A DNA stretch of 64,000 nt from Acidithiobacillus ferridurans (GCF_003966655.1 NZ_AP018795.1:1454001-1518000), one strand, 5' to 3'; positions 1 through 8,970 are shown, counted from the stretch's first letter. Notes: generated by a model from the sequence alone, not told the origin. Made by a program: numbers and translations.

Positions 1-222
1 GGTGGGCGAGAAGGAGCGCGTCATGGATTCCAGGCAGCCGGTGCATTCCTGATAGGAAAGGTAGATCACCGTGGGGCGGGGGGTGATCGCCAGTTTTTCC
101 GCCATGGCCGCGGCGGCGGCAGGGGGCAGCGCCAGCAGGGAGGCGGTGGCGGCGCAGAACTTCAGGAAGGCGCGGCGGCTCAGGCCGTTTTGCCGGAATG
201 CGTCGAGGATGGTCTCGTCCAT
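1..222 (-). CDS. NiFe-hydrogenase small subunit, 5' part (runs off left edge)
   Basis: Only the first ~74 residues are present. They begin with a twin-arginine signal (SRRAFLKFC followed by an Ala/Leu-rich core), then mature sequence containing ECTGC, the first Cys pair that ligates the proximal Fe-S cluster of membrane-bound uptake hydrogenase small subunits. The ATG shares a base with the stop of the upstream HupH-like gene (TGATG), so translation is probably coupled. The product would be exported through Tat with the large subunit and pass electrons from H2 to the respiratory chain. The hydrogenase subgroup cannot be decided from this fragment. Confidence 0.85.
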   Translation of the reverse strand, partial: MDETILDAFRQNGLSRRAFLKFCAATASLLALPPAAAAAMAEKLAITPRPTVIYLSYQECTGCLESMTRSFSPT

Positions 223-638
223 CAACGTCCTCCCGATTCGGGAACCGCGATGCGTTGCCGCAAGCGCTGCAGCCCAATGGCGATGTCTGTGGTATCGGCC
301 GGAACGATCTCCGGCACGTGGCATACCTCCAGCGACTCCGTCAGCAGGATCCCGTCCTCGCTGGAATGGCGCACCCACCACACTCCCGGCACCCCGGTCT
401 CCTCGATGCGGGAGCTTCCCAAGGCCAGCAGTTCCATGCGGACCTCTCCTGTCCCCAGGGTCTCCCGGAGCAGATCCCGGTCGGCCGGGGAGAGGGGCAG
501 GGAGCCGAGGTCGATGCAGTGCCGCCGCCCCGAGAGAAGCAAGGCGTCCAGGGCCGTCGCGACCTCCTGCAGCAAGGCCGGCGCGTTGGCGGCGGGGCTG
601 GGGGCAGGACGGATGGGAATGGTATCAAGAATCTTCAC
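222..638 (-). CDS. HupH/HyaF C-terminal-domain hydrogenase expression protein
   Basis: 138 residues resembling the C-terminal domain of HupH/HyaF, which assists maturation of the hydrogenase small subunit. The recognisable pattern is an early IDLGSLPLSP segment, then GVWWVRH and a closing VCHVPEI motif. The usual N-terminal part of full-length HupH is absent, so this is a one-domain version. It overlaps the upstream protease gene by 14 nt and touches the start of the small-subunit gene, consistent with one maturation/structural operon read leftward. Confidence 0.7.
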   Translation of the reverse strand: MKILDTIPIRPAPSPAANAPALLQEVATALDALLLSGRRHCIDLGSLPLSPADRDLLRETLGTGEVRMELLALGSSRIEETGVPGVWWVRHSSEDGILLTESLEVCHVPEIVPADTTDIAIGLQRLRQRIAVPESGGR

Positions 639-1101
639 GTCCCCATTCCTCTAAGAGCGCTCGGGCGCGACGCCCCGCTTCGGGCAGGGACCGGGCCAGC
701 GGCGGACTCAGGGCGTCGCCCCAGGCGATCGTCCGGGGCTGAACGCCGAGCAAGGCCCGTCGGGCCGGAAGACAACCAAGCAGACGCGCCATGTCCAGCA
801 ATTCGGCCAGGCCGGCTTCATGCACGCTGCCGGCCTGGGGACGGGTCAGGAGCCGGTCCATCTCTGCTCCCTGGAAGAGGGTTACCTGCCCGGCTTCCTG
901 TCCCGATTCCACGGCATCCGCCACCAGCAAAGCATCCACCCCCTCCAGTTCAACCAGCAGCGACGCGCCGATCGTGCCCCCATCCAGAACGGTGACGCCG
1001 GTCATGGGCGCCTGCCCGGCGAGGTAGCGGACGATGTGCACACCCACGCCATCGTCCCCTTGCAGGACATTTCCCAGCCCCAGAACCAGTATGCTTCCCA
1101 T
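625..1101 (-). CDS. hydrogenase maturation protease (HyaD/HupD family)
   Basis: 158 residues from the ATG at 1101. The N-terminus is the hallmark SILVLGLGNVLQGDDGVGVH; the Asp in GDD and a later metal-binding Asp (VADAVESG) are the expected nickel ligands of the endopeptidase that trims the hydrogenase large subunit after Ni-Fe insertion. An in-frame upstream extension to 1215 exists, but its sequence is unlike the family, so I start at MGSILV. It is the first gene of the three-gene hydrogenase run at the left edge. The large subunit itself is outside the window. Confidence 0.85.
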   Translation of the reverse strand: MGSILVLGLGNVLQGDDGVGVHIVRYLAGQAPMTGVTVLDGGTIGASLLVELEGVDALLVADAVESGQEAGQVTLFQGAEMDRLLTRPQAGSVHEAGLAELLDMARLLGCLPARRALLGVQPRTIAWGDALSPPLARSLPEAGRRARALLEEWGREDS

Positions 1102-1132
1102 CGTTTCCCCGTAGTGGACGGAGCAAAATCGT

Positions 1133-1684
1133 TCAAACGTGCTTGTCCGTATCCAGCGCGAAATGGCCCGAAAACTCCGCGTAGTCAAGGATGTGACCGA
1201 GCGGATGGAATTCACGGGCGCGGGGGTCCGCGGCGGGGGGTGGTCCGAGTTGGTCGCTGTCCTGACCTCCCTTGCGCAGCCTTCCCTTCACCGATTCCCA
1301 GTTGGCGCCTTCGGCGAGCCCGAGGGTGGGCAGGTCGGTCGCTATCAGGATAAAGTCGTAGTGTCGGAGCTGGTGGTCGGCACCTGCCTCCGGCGGGCGG
1401 TAGGCCATGGTTCCGAAGTCATTGCGCCCCAGCCTGGCGCCATCGGGCAACGGGCCATCTTCGTGGATGCCTTCAGCGGCAGGCGGCAGGTCGTAGATCA
1501 GCCATTGGACCTTGCGCCCCGGTTCCGCCTCACGATGTTCCATGAGCAGGATCAGGCTCTTGGTGTCGGCTGGCAGATGCTGCCAGAAAATGGGCGGGGT
1601 GCGCCCGTCGCCGGTTTGGGTGAAACGTCTGGCGATCCAGTCGTCGGGATCGATGCCGGTGCTGAATACCTTCATCTCTGCCAT
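1133..1684 (-). CDS. YbhB/YbcL-type PEBP family protein
   Basis: 183 residues with phosphatidylethanolamine-binding-protein landmarks: the early TPPIFW (usually SPPLSW), a VQWLIYDLPP strand, YRPPEAGADHQLRHYDF near residue 120 (ligand-pocket PP-x-H-x-Y region) and a following short ALD-like strand. Bacterial members are small soluble proteins of unclear role. The 3' end lies 31 nt upstream of the hydrogenase protease start on the same strand, so read-through is possible, but no functional link is known. Confidence 0.75.
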   Translation of the reverse strand: MAEMKVFSTGIDPDDWIARRFTQTGDGRTPPIFWQHLPADTKSLILLMEHREAEPGRKVQWLIYDLPPAAEGIHEDGPLPDGARLGRNDFGTMAYRPPEAGADHQLRHYDFILIATDLPTLGLAEGANWESVKGRLRKGGQDSDQLGPPPAADPRAREFHPLGHILDYAEFSGHFALDTDKHV

Positions 1685-1767
1685 GGTGGCCTCCTCAGAA
1701 ATATCCCATTACCACCTAAGAGTAGCAGATAGTCGGCGGTGACGACGGAGCCGTTGCCTGGTGACCC

Positions 1768-3027
1768 TTATAAGGGAGACTTTTGGGAGGTCGGGTTTTC
1801 TTCCAGCGACAACTGATCGGCCAGGGTCTCGCGGCGGCGAATGAGACGGTGCTGGTGGCCGCTGATGAGCACTTCAGGAGGCCGGGGGCGGCTATTGTAG
1901 TTGCTGCTCATGGCGAAACCGTAAGCCCCGGCGCTCATGACGGCGAGCAGGTCACCGGCTTTGGCCGCTAGCGGACGATCCTTGGCGAGGAAGTCGCCAC
2001 TTTCACAGACCGGGCCGACGACATCCATGGCTGGTCCTGTTTCGGCACTTTGGTGCAGGGGCAGGATGTCGTGCCAGGCACCATACAGCGCGGGGCGCAA
2101 CAGGTCATTCATGGCCGCATCCACCACGCAGAATGGCTTGCTGTCGTTGTCCTTGAGGTATTCCACCTTGGTCAGCAGCACGCCCGCGTTGCCCGCCAGC
2201 GCGCGGCCCAGTTCCACTACTCGCCGTACCGCTACGCCGTGCAGAGCCTGATCCAGCGTCCAGGCGTAATCGGCGGGGCTGGGCGGGATTTCGTCGTGGT
2301 AGCGAATGCCCACACCGCCGCCCAGATCCAGATGCTGGAGGGCGATCCCATGGGCCGCCAGTTCGTCATACAGCGTACGCACCCGCACTGCGGCCTCGCC
2401 CAGGGGCGTCAGGTCCAGCAACTGGGAGCCGATGTGGCAGGCAATCCCTTTCAGCTCCAGCGCCGGGTGCTGCGCGGCCTGCAGGTAGAGGTGGCGGGCC
2501 TGATCCATGGGGATGCCGAACTTGCTCTCTTTCAGCCCCGTGGCGATGTAGCGATGGGTGCCGGGGTCCACGTCGGGGTTGACCCGCAGGGCGACGGGCG
2601 CACGTTTGCCCATGTCGGCAGCAATGTCCGCAATGCGCCAGAGTTCGGCGGCGGACTCGACATTGAGGCAAAAGATACCGGCACCGAGGGCGGCGCGGAT
2701 TTCGACGCTGGACTTGCCGACACCGGAAAAAACGATGGTGCCGGCATCGCCGCCCGCCCGCAGCACCCGCTCCAGCTCACCACCAGAGACGATATCGAAG
2801 CCCGCGCCCATCTCCGCAAAAATCCGCAGGATACCGAGATTGCTGTTGGCCTTGACCGCATAACAGACCCGGGTGTTGCTACCGAGGGCGGCGCTGAAGG
2901 AGTGATAGCGTTCGCGCAACGCCGCTTCGGAATAGACGTAGCAGGGCGTGCCATAATGCTCCGCTATTTCCTGCAAGGGGAGGTCTTCGCCATACAGGGC
3001 GTGGTTGCGGTAGTGGAAGGTATTCAT
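1768..3027 (-). CDS. lysA: diaminopimelate decarboxylase
   Basis: 419 residues, normal length for LysA. This PLP enzyme decarboxylates meso-diaminopimelate to lysine, the last step of lysine synthesis. Visible motifs are CYAVKANSNLG near residue 55 (the Lys that binds PLP), HIGSQL, a glycine-rich LDLGGGVGIRY segment, GPVCESGDFLA (the catalytic Cys contributed across the dimer) and the C-terminal AGAYGFAMSSNYN. Its ATG overlaps the lptM stop by four bases (ATGA), continuing an argH-lptM-lysA chain. Confidence 0.97.
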   Translation of the reverse strand: MNTFHYRNHALYGEDLPLQEIAEHYGTPCYVYSEAALRERYHSFSAALGSNTRVCYAVKANSNLGILRIFAEMGAGFDIVSGGELERVLRAGGDAGTIVFSGVGKSSVEIRAALGAGIFCLNVESAAELWRIADIAADMGKRAPVALRVNPDVDPGTHRYIATGLKESKFGIPMDQARHLYLQAAQHPALELKGIACHIGSQLLDLTPLGEAAVRVRTLYDELAAHGIALQHLDLGGGVGIRYHDEIPPSPADYAWTLDQALHGVAVRRVVELGRALAGNAGVLLTKVEYLKDNDSKPFCVVDAAMNDLLRPALYGAWHDILPLHQSAETGPAMDVVGPVCESGDFLAKDRPLAAKAGDLLAVMSAGAYGFAMSSNYNSRPRPPEVLISGHQHRLIRRRETLADQLSLEENPTSQKSPL

Positions 3028-3209
3028 GGTGCAGCAGGACTCTGGACAGGCGCCGTGGGCCCCGCGGATGTGGGGCTCTGGCCGGGGGCCGTCGGTGCGG
3101 CGGGGGTAACGCTGGGGGCGGGCGGCAGGGTCAGGGCCGTTTTACGGCCGCAACCGCCCAGGGCGAGGCCTAGCAGCAGGAGGAGAAAGATGGCGCGAAT
3201 GCGGTTCAC
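3024..3209 (-). CDS. lptM: LptM/YifL-like small lipoprotein
   Basis: 61 residues: a basic start, a short Leu-rich signal ending in lipobox LGGC, then GRKTALTLPP and a low-complexity Pro/Ala/Ser tail. The C-G-x-K-x-x-L-x-x-P pattern directly after the lipid Cys is that of LptM (YifL), an outer-membrane lipoprotein that helps assemble the LptD LPS translocon. Genes of this family are typically beside lysA/dapF, as here. ATGA overlaps with argH upstream and lysA downstream argue for a real, translationally coupled gene despite its size. Confidence 0.85.
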   Translation of the reverse strand: MNRIRAIFLLLLLGLALGGCGRKTALTLPPAPSVTPAAPTAPGQSPTSAGPTAPVQSPAAP

Positions 3210-4594
3210 AGGGCCTCCCGCTGCAGGCGCTCTCGGGCGCGCTGGATGGCGGCCTGCACCTGCCGGGGTGCCGTACCACCCAAGTGGTCCCGCGCCGCCA
3301 GGGAGCCTTCCAGCACCAGCACCGCATAGACCTCCCGGTCGATGAGCGGCGACAGGGCCTGCAAATCCGCCAGCGGCAGAGCCTCCAGGCCGATGTTGCG
3401 TTCCTGGGCCAGGCGCACGGCACGGCCCACCACGGCGTGGGCATCACGGAAAGGCAGCCCCTTGCGCACCAGATAATCGGCCAGGTCGGTGGCGGTGGCA
3501 AAGCCGCGTTCCGCCTGCGCGCGCATGACGTCGGGACGGGTCTGCAGACCCGGCAGCATCCGCCCCATGATCTCCACGCTGGCGCGCATCTGGTCAAGGG
3601 CGTCGAAAAGGGTTTCCTTGTCTTCCTGATTGTCGCGGTTATAGGCGAGGGGCTGCCCCTTCATGAGGACGAGGATGGCGACAAGATCGCCAATCACCCG
3701 CCCACTTTTGCCGCGAATGATTTCCGCGACATCCGGGTTTTTCTTTTGCGGCATGATGCTGGAGCCGGTACAGAAGCCGTCGGGCAGGTCGATGAAGCCG
3801 AAGGGGGCCGACATCCACAGGATCAGTTCTTCCGATAGCCGCGAGAGGTGGACGGCGAGGATGGCCAGGTCCGATAACGCTTCCATCACAAAGTCGCGGT
3901 CGGAGACCGCATCGAGGCTGTTTTCGGCGACGGCCTCAAAGCCGAGCTGACGCGCCACGTCCCAGCGGTCGATGGGAAAGGTCGTCCCCGCCAGCGCCGC
4001 CGCGCCCAGGGGCAGCACATTCACCCGCCGTCGTGCATCGAGCAGACGCTGGGTATCGCGGTGGAACATCTCCACGTAGGCCATACAGTGGTGACCAAAG
4101 CTGATCGGTTGGGCCACCTGCATGTGGGTCAGACCCGGGAGGATGGTCTCCACCTCCCGCTCGGCGAGGTCGATGAAGACGTGTTGCAGGTGCTGCAGCT
4201 CCCGGACGAGGTCATCCAGGCAGCCGCGAGTATAAAGGCGCAGGTCGGTGGCCACCTGATCGTTGCGGGACCGGCCGGTGTGGAGCTTCTTGCCGACATC
4301 GCCGATGATTTCGGTGAGGCGCGATTCGACGTGCATGTGGATGTCTTCCAGGGCATCGACAAAGGGCAGCCGGTCTTCGACGATCTCCTGCCGCACCTGC
4401 GCCAGCCCGGTGACGATGGCCTCCACCTCCGCTTCCGTCAGCACGCCCACCCGGCCCAGCATGCGGGCATGGGCCATGGAACCACGGATGTCCTCCGCAT
4501 ACAGACGACGGTCCACCTGGATGGATGCCGTAAAGGCCTCGACCAGATGGTCGGTACCTGCCGCGAAGCGCCCACCCCACATTTTTTTGCTCAT
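3206..4594 (-). CDS. argH: argininosuccinate lyase
   Basis: 462 residues from the ATG at 4594, which follows an AGGAGGT ribosome-binding site. It cleaves argininosuccinate to arginine and fumarate. The N-terminus KKMWGGRF and the fumarase/lyase signature GSSIMPQKKNP (around residue 278, holding the catalytic Ser) are plain. A longer in-frame extension to 4711 has no family resemblance and is rejected. First gene of the argH-lptM-lysA operon. Confidence 0.97.
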   Translation of the reverse strand: MSKKMWGGRFAAGTDHLVEAFTASIQVDRRLYAEDIRGSMAHARMLGRVGVLTEAEVEAIVTGLAQVRQEIVEDRLPFVDALEDIHMHVESRLTEIIGDVGKKLHTGRSRNDQVATDLRLYTRGCLDDLVRELQHLQHVFIDLAEREVETILPGLTHMQVAQPISFGHHCMAYVEMFHRDTQRLLDARRRVNVLPLGAAALAGTTFPIDRWDVARQLGFEAVAENSLDAVSDRDFVMEALSDLAILAVHLSRLSEELILWMSAPFGFIDLPDGFCTGSSIMPQKKNPDVAEIIRGKSGRVIGDLVAILVLMKGQPLAYNRDNQEDKETLFDALDQMRASVEIMGRMLPGLQTRPDVMRAQAERGFATATDLADYLVRKGLPFRDAHAVVGRAVRLAQERNIGLEALPLADLQALSPLIDREVYAVLVLEGSLAARDHLGGTAPRQVQAAIQRARERLQREAL

Positions 4595-4737
4595 GCCCAC
4601 ACCTCCTGTCCTGCCCGCGACTATAGCGAAAAGGGGGTATCGTTCGCCAGTATTCCCGGTCGGGGCGGCGGCCCTTTGGCATTCCTCCCCGGCTCTTGCT
4701 AAAGTCTTCATGGAGCCGACACGTGGGAGTGCAATGC

Positions 4738-5064
4738 ATGGACGAAGCGGAAAAGACGCATGGCTGGCGCTGGCTGGTCGTGCTGTTGTTGGTGCTGGTC
4801 GTCGCGGTGGTGCTGTTCTTCTGGTGGCAAAATCAGCAGACCGTGGCGCCGGTGCAGACGACGGCGGCTACGCAGACCGTAGGACCCGCCATATCGACGC
4901 AATCCGTGGCCAATTTTCCGGTGGGTGGGGCGGTTTCGCAGGAGGGCACACTGGAAGGCCCACTCAACGGCAGGTGTGGCAATATCGCATGGCACGATCT
5001 CAGCCCCTCCGAGGTGGCGCACCTCCGAAAACTTTGCCCGCCGGCGGCGCCCAAACACCCCTGA
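4738..5064 (+). CDS. small single-pass membrane protein, unknown
   Basis: 108 residues from an ATG with an upstream GGAG. A short charged cytoplasmic start is followed by one strong membrane helix (about residues 11-30, LVVLLLVLVVAVVLFFWW), then a Thr/Gln-rich periplasmic stretch and a C-terminal domain with two Cys (RCGNIAW...LCPP) that could form a disulfide. It lies between the divergent argH operon and the convergent envZ. No family recognised; coding potential is supported by the clean hydrophobic segment and RBS only. Confidence 0.6.
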   Translation: MDEAEKTHGWRWLVVLLLVLVVAVVLFFWWQNQQTVAPVQTTAATQTVGPAISTQSVANFPVGGAVSQEGTLEGPLNGRCGNIAWHDLSPSEVAHLRKLCPPAAPKHP

Positions 5065-5074
5065 TGCGCCGCCC

Positions 5075-6337
5075 TCAGGGCGCCGACGGCAGGACTATGC
5101 GCGCCTCCAGGCCACCGCCGGGCGCGTTGACCAGAACGAAGCGTCCATGGTGATAGGCCAGGATCCGCTCGACGATGGCCAGTCCAAGTCCTACCCCACC
5201 GCCCTTACCGGCTTGCGCAAAAGGGGCGCGCACCGCTTCCAGCTCCGCCTCCGCAATGCCCGGCCCGTGATCGCGGACGCGGATCAGCACGCCGTCTGCG
5301 GTGGGTTCGGCGCTGACGTCTATGGGGGCGCTACCATGAGACTGTGCATTGTCGACGAGGTTCTGCAGGGCACGGGCCAGGCCCACTTCCTGTATGGGTA
5401 TTTTCGGCAGTGCGACTGCAGGGGGGTGCCACACCACGCCAGCCGGTTGGCGTAGAATGAACGCCTTGAGCCAGAGACCCAGGTCGGTCGCCACCAGCGG
5501 TTCCTGTTCGCCGCTACGCGCGTAATCGAGAAACTGGTGGATGACCTTGTCCATCTCCTGAATGTTCGCGATGATTTCGCTGCGGGCCTCCTCCTCGGCC
5601 GGCAGGAATTCGGCGCTCAGGCGCATCCGGGTGAGCGGTGTGCGTAGATCATGAGAGACCCCCACCAGCACCATTTCCCGCTCTTTCCAGAGACGATGCA
5701 AATCGCGCAGGGTCTGGTTGAAACGTTCGGCCAGGCGCCGCAGATCGGCCGGACCCGCCTCGGGCAGATCCGCCGGGGTATCACCGCCGCGCAAACGTGC
5801 CACCCCCTGCATGAGCCGGGTAAGGGGCCGGGTGACCTGGCGTACCGCCAGATACGCCCCCAGCCAGGAGAGCAGCAAAATCGCCGCCAGCTTGAACCAG
5901 GGCAACGGCAGCCCCGGTGGATGGGGCATGGGCATGGCCAGCGCCAGGGTTGCATCGGGCCGGGTTTGCAACCAGAGCATCCGGCGTTGGCCGTCCACGC
6001 GTAGTTGCGCCTGCGGCCAGCCCATGTGGTGCAGCAGTTGCAGGGCGTTGGCCAGTACCGGCAGACGGGGATTGTGGCCGCGCACCGCACCGGCAGGAAC
6101 GATGCGGAGACCCTGGTGCAGCAGCACGGACTCCGTCTCCTGACGCTGGGCGGGGGTGAGAGCTTCGCTCAGGGTCAGAATTTGCGCCCAGTTCTGCGCC
6201 AGACGCTCGGCCTGCGGGTTGGCCTGATAGATATTGAAAAACCAGTACACCGCAAGCTGACTCAGCAGCAGTAGCCCGGCGATGATGAGAAACATCCGGG
6301 TAAACAGCGTATCCGGCCAGGGGCGCGATTTGTTCAT
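5075..6337 (-). CDS. envZ: EnvZ-type sensor histidine kinase
   Basis: 420 residues. A first membrane helix at about 14-34, a ~110-residue periplasmic domain, a second helix at about 149-166, a HAMP linker, an H-box GVSHDLRTPLTRMRL with phosphoacceptor His229, an N-box LQNLVDNAQSHG near 330, and GxG boxes (DHGPGIAEAE, GGGVGLGLAIV) form a complete class I kinase. The order and ATGA overlap with the upstream OmpR-like regulator identify it as the EnvZ/OmpR pair, known for osmotic and acid-stress control of envelope genes. The signal sensed here is not deducible. Confidence 0.9.
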   Translation of the reverse strand: MNKSRPWPDTLFTRMFLIIAGLLLLSQLAVYWFFNIYQANPQAERLAQNWAQILTLSEALTPAQRQETESVLLHQGLRIVPAGAVRGHNPRLPVLANALQLLHHMGWPQAQLRVDGQRRMLWLQTRPDATLALAMPMPHPPGLPLPWFKLAAILLLSWLGAYLAVRQVTRPLTRLMQGVARLRGGDTPADLPEAGPADLRRLAERFNQTLRDLHRLWKEREMVLVGVSHDLRTPLTRMRLSAEFLPAEEEARSEIIANIQEMDKVIHQFLDYARSGEQEPLVATDLGLWLKAFILRQPAGVVWHPPAVALPKIPIQEVGLARALQNLVDNAQSHGSAPIDVSAEPTADGVLIRVRDHGPGIAEAELEAVRAPFAQAGKGGGVGLGLAIVERILAYHHGRFVLVNAPGGGLEARIVLPSAP

Positions 6338-7079
6338 CCGGGTAAAGTGCCTTCTTCCCTGGGTGTGGCATCTCCGCCATCGGGTACCAACACATACCCC
6401 CGCCCCCAGACGGTCTGAATATAGTGTGGTTCGCCGGGATCGTCTTCAACAAGGCGTCGCAAGCGCGAGATAAACACATCGATACCCCGTGAACCCGGTG
6501 TGGCGTCGTCGTTGCCATGGGTCATGGCCAGCAGGCGGTCCCGCGAGAGCGGCTGCCAGGGATGACTGGCCAGCGCGTGCAGAATGGAAAACTCGCTGTC
6601 GGTAAGGGAGATTTTCTCGTCATTCCGCCAGAGACTGCGACTGTCGAGGGCGAGGCGGAAAGGGCCGAAAATGATGGCGCCGGGGGTTGGGTCGCTGCTG
6701 CGCTGATCCTGACTGCGGCGCAGCACGGCGCGGATGCGTGCAACCAGTTCCTGGGGCTCAAAGGGCTTGGAGAGATAGTCATCGGCGCCCACATCGAGGC
6801 CCTGTACCCGGTCGGCCAAGTCCCCCGGGCAGTCAGCATGATGATGGGCAAATGTGGTTCCTGCACCCGCAGACGCTGACAGATGCTGAAGCCGTCTTCG
6901 CCGGGCATAAGGACATCCAGCAGGAGCAGGTCATGGTATTCCCGCTCCAACTGGCGATCCATCTGCACGCCGGAGGCGGCGGCGTGGACGACAAAACCCT
7001 GCCCTTCCAGGTAGCGCACCAGCATCGTGCGCAGTCGGGGGTCGTCATCGACCAGCAGGATTTTGCCGCCTTCCGTCAT
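6334..7079 (-). CDS. ompR: OmpR-type response regulator, frameshifted in this sequence
   Basis: Two overlapping frames together give a complete 248-residue regulator. The receiver (KILLVDDDPRLR, phospho-Asp in LLLLDVLMPGEDG, then IIMLTARG) is in one frame. The rest (ADRVQGLDVGADDYLSKPF and the winged-helix domain ending TVWGRGYVLVPDG) is in another. The break falls in the C5 run at 6822-6826; adding one base restores LTARGDLADRVQG exactly. The intact sensor gene downstream suggests a miscalled homopolymer rather than a dead gene. It overlaps envZ by ATGA. Confidence 0.88.
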
Positions 7080-7633
7080 TTACTTGCTCCAGGGTCCCCG
7101 CCTGCCCCCTATTTCCTTATACAGCGCGGTAGCTTTCTGCCACTGCACAGGCGTCAATATTTTATGGAGATAATTCACCTGCTGAATGCCATGTTCGAGC
7201 ATCGTGGCATGATCCTTGAGGACCGCTTCCCGCAAGGGGACGATGGCGCTACCCGATTCACCGTTCAGAAGCGCATCACGCAGCGCGGCGTTGTGAACCT
7301 GCATATTCTGACGCCAGGTGGGCATTTCCTTTAGCTGTTGGGCACGCCAGTTTTTCAGATCCGTTTCCTGCGCGGGGGTCAGCTTGAGGTCCACCGCATG
7401 CCGCCAGACGATGGGCATCAGCATGGGCACGGGCGCATTCCGCATCCAACCACCCTTGCGCATGGGGCCATGCCGCCACCCCCCGGACAAGGATGGCCTT
7501 GCATCATGCCCGGTCCCATGGGGCCACCATTCATGACCGGCGGAGTCTCTGTAACTGCTGCAAAGGCAGGCACTGCCGCCAGCGCCGTCATTCCGACCAT
7601 CAATCCGGATACTATCTGCTTGAATTTTAACAT
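7080..7633 (-). CDS. Spy/CpxP-like periplasmic protein, frameshifted in this sequence
   Basis: Start at 7633 behind GAGGAG. The first frame gives a signal peptide (QIVSGLMVGMTALAAVPAFA) and a Gly/Pro/Met-rich start; the second, from about 7480 on, gives a helical protein with LTPAQETDLKNW and ILTPVQWQKA, the two LTPxQ motifs of Spy/CpxP-type chaperones. The frames join by adding one base to the C6 run at 7479-7484, giving 184 residues. The stop lies directly before the ompR start, so it may head an operon with ompR-envZ; a periplasmic stress protein fits that neighbourhood. Confidence 0.75.
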
Positions 7634-7855
7634 TACTCTGCTCCTCATCGTTCAGGGGGAAAGAACGCCCTTTCCGTGGAAAACAAGTTAGCGCGCCACC
7701 CCGACGGATGCCAGCGGCAAAGTGTCAAGAATTATGAATGGGGGTGATTGCTTGTCGCTATGGACGCGCATGGTGGTCCACTCCTGAGGAATAGCAACCC
7801 TATATGGGATTGCGCGGTACTTCCAATGCAAAACGAACTGAGCCACTTGTTCAGT

Positions 7856-8096
7856 GACAAAAAAGTTTCATCCTGAAAACTCCGTAACTCATTGATTTTT
7901 TGTTCTCTGGATTTAACATAAAAATTAATGTTTCATCCTGGATCATTATGTCAAAAATTACAAACGACTTTCCCAGACAAAAAGTATGATCCTGGCGTCT
8001 CACAGGTTCTCTGCCCCCGGTATGCTCTTTATCTCCAGTGGCAGGTATGCAGCGGGAGCGGTCGTCCAGCGGACTGATCATCATGTTCTGGAAACT
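7856..8096 (-). repeat. IS-end-like remnant with three spaced repeats; AT-rich gap 7634-8259
   Basis: The 626-base gap between the Spy-like gene and higB has no convincing gene. On the minus strand it carries three related boxes, CAGGATGAAACTTTTTTGTC (7856-7874), CAGGATGAAACATTAATTTT (about 7921-7940) and CAGGATCATACTTTTTGTC (7976-7994). Multiple spaced copies of a short box near an end are typical of transposase-binding ends such as those of IS21-type elements. The inner 40 bases (8057-8096) recur perfectly, inverted, at 47645-47684. No transposase is left. The identification as an IS end is inference. Confidence 0.4.
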
Positions 8097-8259
8097 CGTC
8101 ACCATGGCTGTAAACCGTAGCAGTTTTTTGAGAATAATTTTAGATAATTACAACTGTTTGATATACCGTGCAACAATCGCCGTCATCTGAAGGCTCGCGA
8201 AAACGGCCATTTGTGCGGATCACTGACAGGACATTTGGCTATGGGAGAGGCGTACAGGG

Positions 8260-8635
8260 TTGTATGGTGATATAATTTTTTATATATTTGGCCGGTGGCA
8301 CACCCAAAAACCTATCATATTCCAGGCATCTCCTCTGGAAGATCTCCGCACCTTTCCCCTATCGGCCAAGCGCAAAGCAGGACACCAGTTGGATTGGGTG
8401 CAGAAAGGTCAAGAGCCGGACGACTGGAAGCCGATGCATAGCGTGGGTCAAGGCATTCGGAAAATTCGGATACGGGATGCAACAGGTGGCCTACCGAATC
8501 ATGTATGTGGCGAAATTCGCTGATGCCGTTTATGTGCTGCACTATTTTCAAAAGAAGACCCAGAAAACCCGCAAGGCAGATATGGATCTTGCCGGACAGC
8601 GGTACCGGGATTTATTGAAGGAAATGAAATCGTGA
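8260..8635 (+). pseudogene. HigB-like (phage Gp49-type) toxin, frameshifted
   Basis: Two frames together make a ~124-residue Gp49/HigB-type mRNA-interferase toxin. The first holds PLEDLRTFPLSAKRKAGHQL and EPDDWKPMHSVGQGIRKIRIRD; the second continues AYRIMYVAKFADAVYVLHYF and QKKTQKTRKAD. The shift lies near 8480-8486, where one extra base (ggtggcc for ggtgcc) explains it; total length minus one is divisible by three. The start is uncertain: TTG at 8260 or later. The stop overlaps the antitoxin start as GTGA. Unlike the four other frameshifts in the window this is a gain of a base, so loss of the toxin may be real. Confidence 0.75.
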
Positions 8636-8913
8636 GCAAAGAACGATTTGCGAGTGTATGTGATGCGATTGAGGATGTTCGTGAACAAGCAGGGAATATG
8701 AAGCTACGTTCTCAGCTGATGATGTTACTCAAGAGCCATATTGCCCGTACCGGGATGAGCCAGGCCCGGGCGGCGCAGCTTTTTGGAGTAACACAGCCGC
8801 GCGTTTCCGATTTGGTGCGCGGCAAGATTGACCTGTTTAGTCTGGACATGTTGGTGAATATGGCGACAGCAGCAGAGCTACACATAGAGCTGCCGGTGCT
8901 GGATGCAGCCTGA
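8632..8913 (+). CDS. HigA-like XRE-family antitoxin
   Basis: 93 residues beginning with GTG that overlaps the toxin stop. A helix-turn-helix occupies about residues 42-66 (MSQARAAQLFGVTQPRVSDL), followed by VRGKIDLFSLDMLVNMATA, the pattern of HigA-type antitoxins that pair with Gp49-type toxins. It would bind its own promoter and neutralise HigB. Here it is intact beside a frameshifted toxin, so it may be an orphan antitoxin. It lies 58 bases before the left attI-like site. Confidence 0.8.
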   Translation: MSKERFASVCDAIEDVREQAGNMKLRSQLMMLLKSHIARTGMSQARAAQLFGVTQPRVSDLVRGKIDLFSLDMLVNMATAAELHIELPVLDAA

Positions 8914-8970
8914 TGCTAACGGAGTCTATAGGCATCATAAAGGCCATTTTTACAGTAAGATATTAATGAT

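Noticed and set aside
2050-3345. 431-codon plus-strand frame opposite lysA
   Set aside because: Antisense shadow of lysA and lptM with no start signal or family resemblance.
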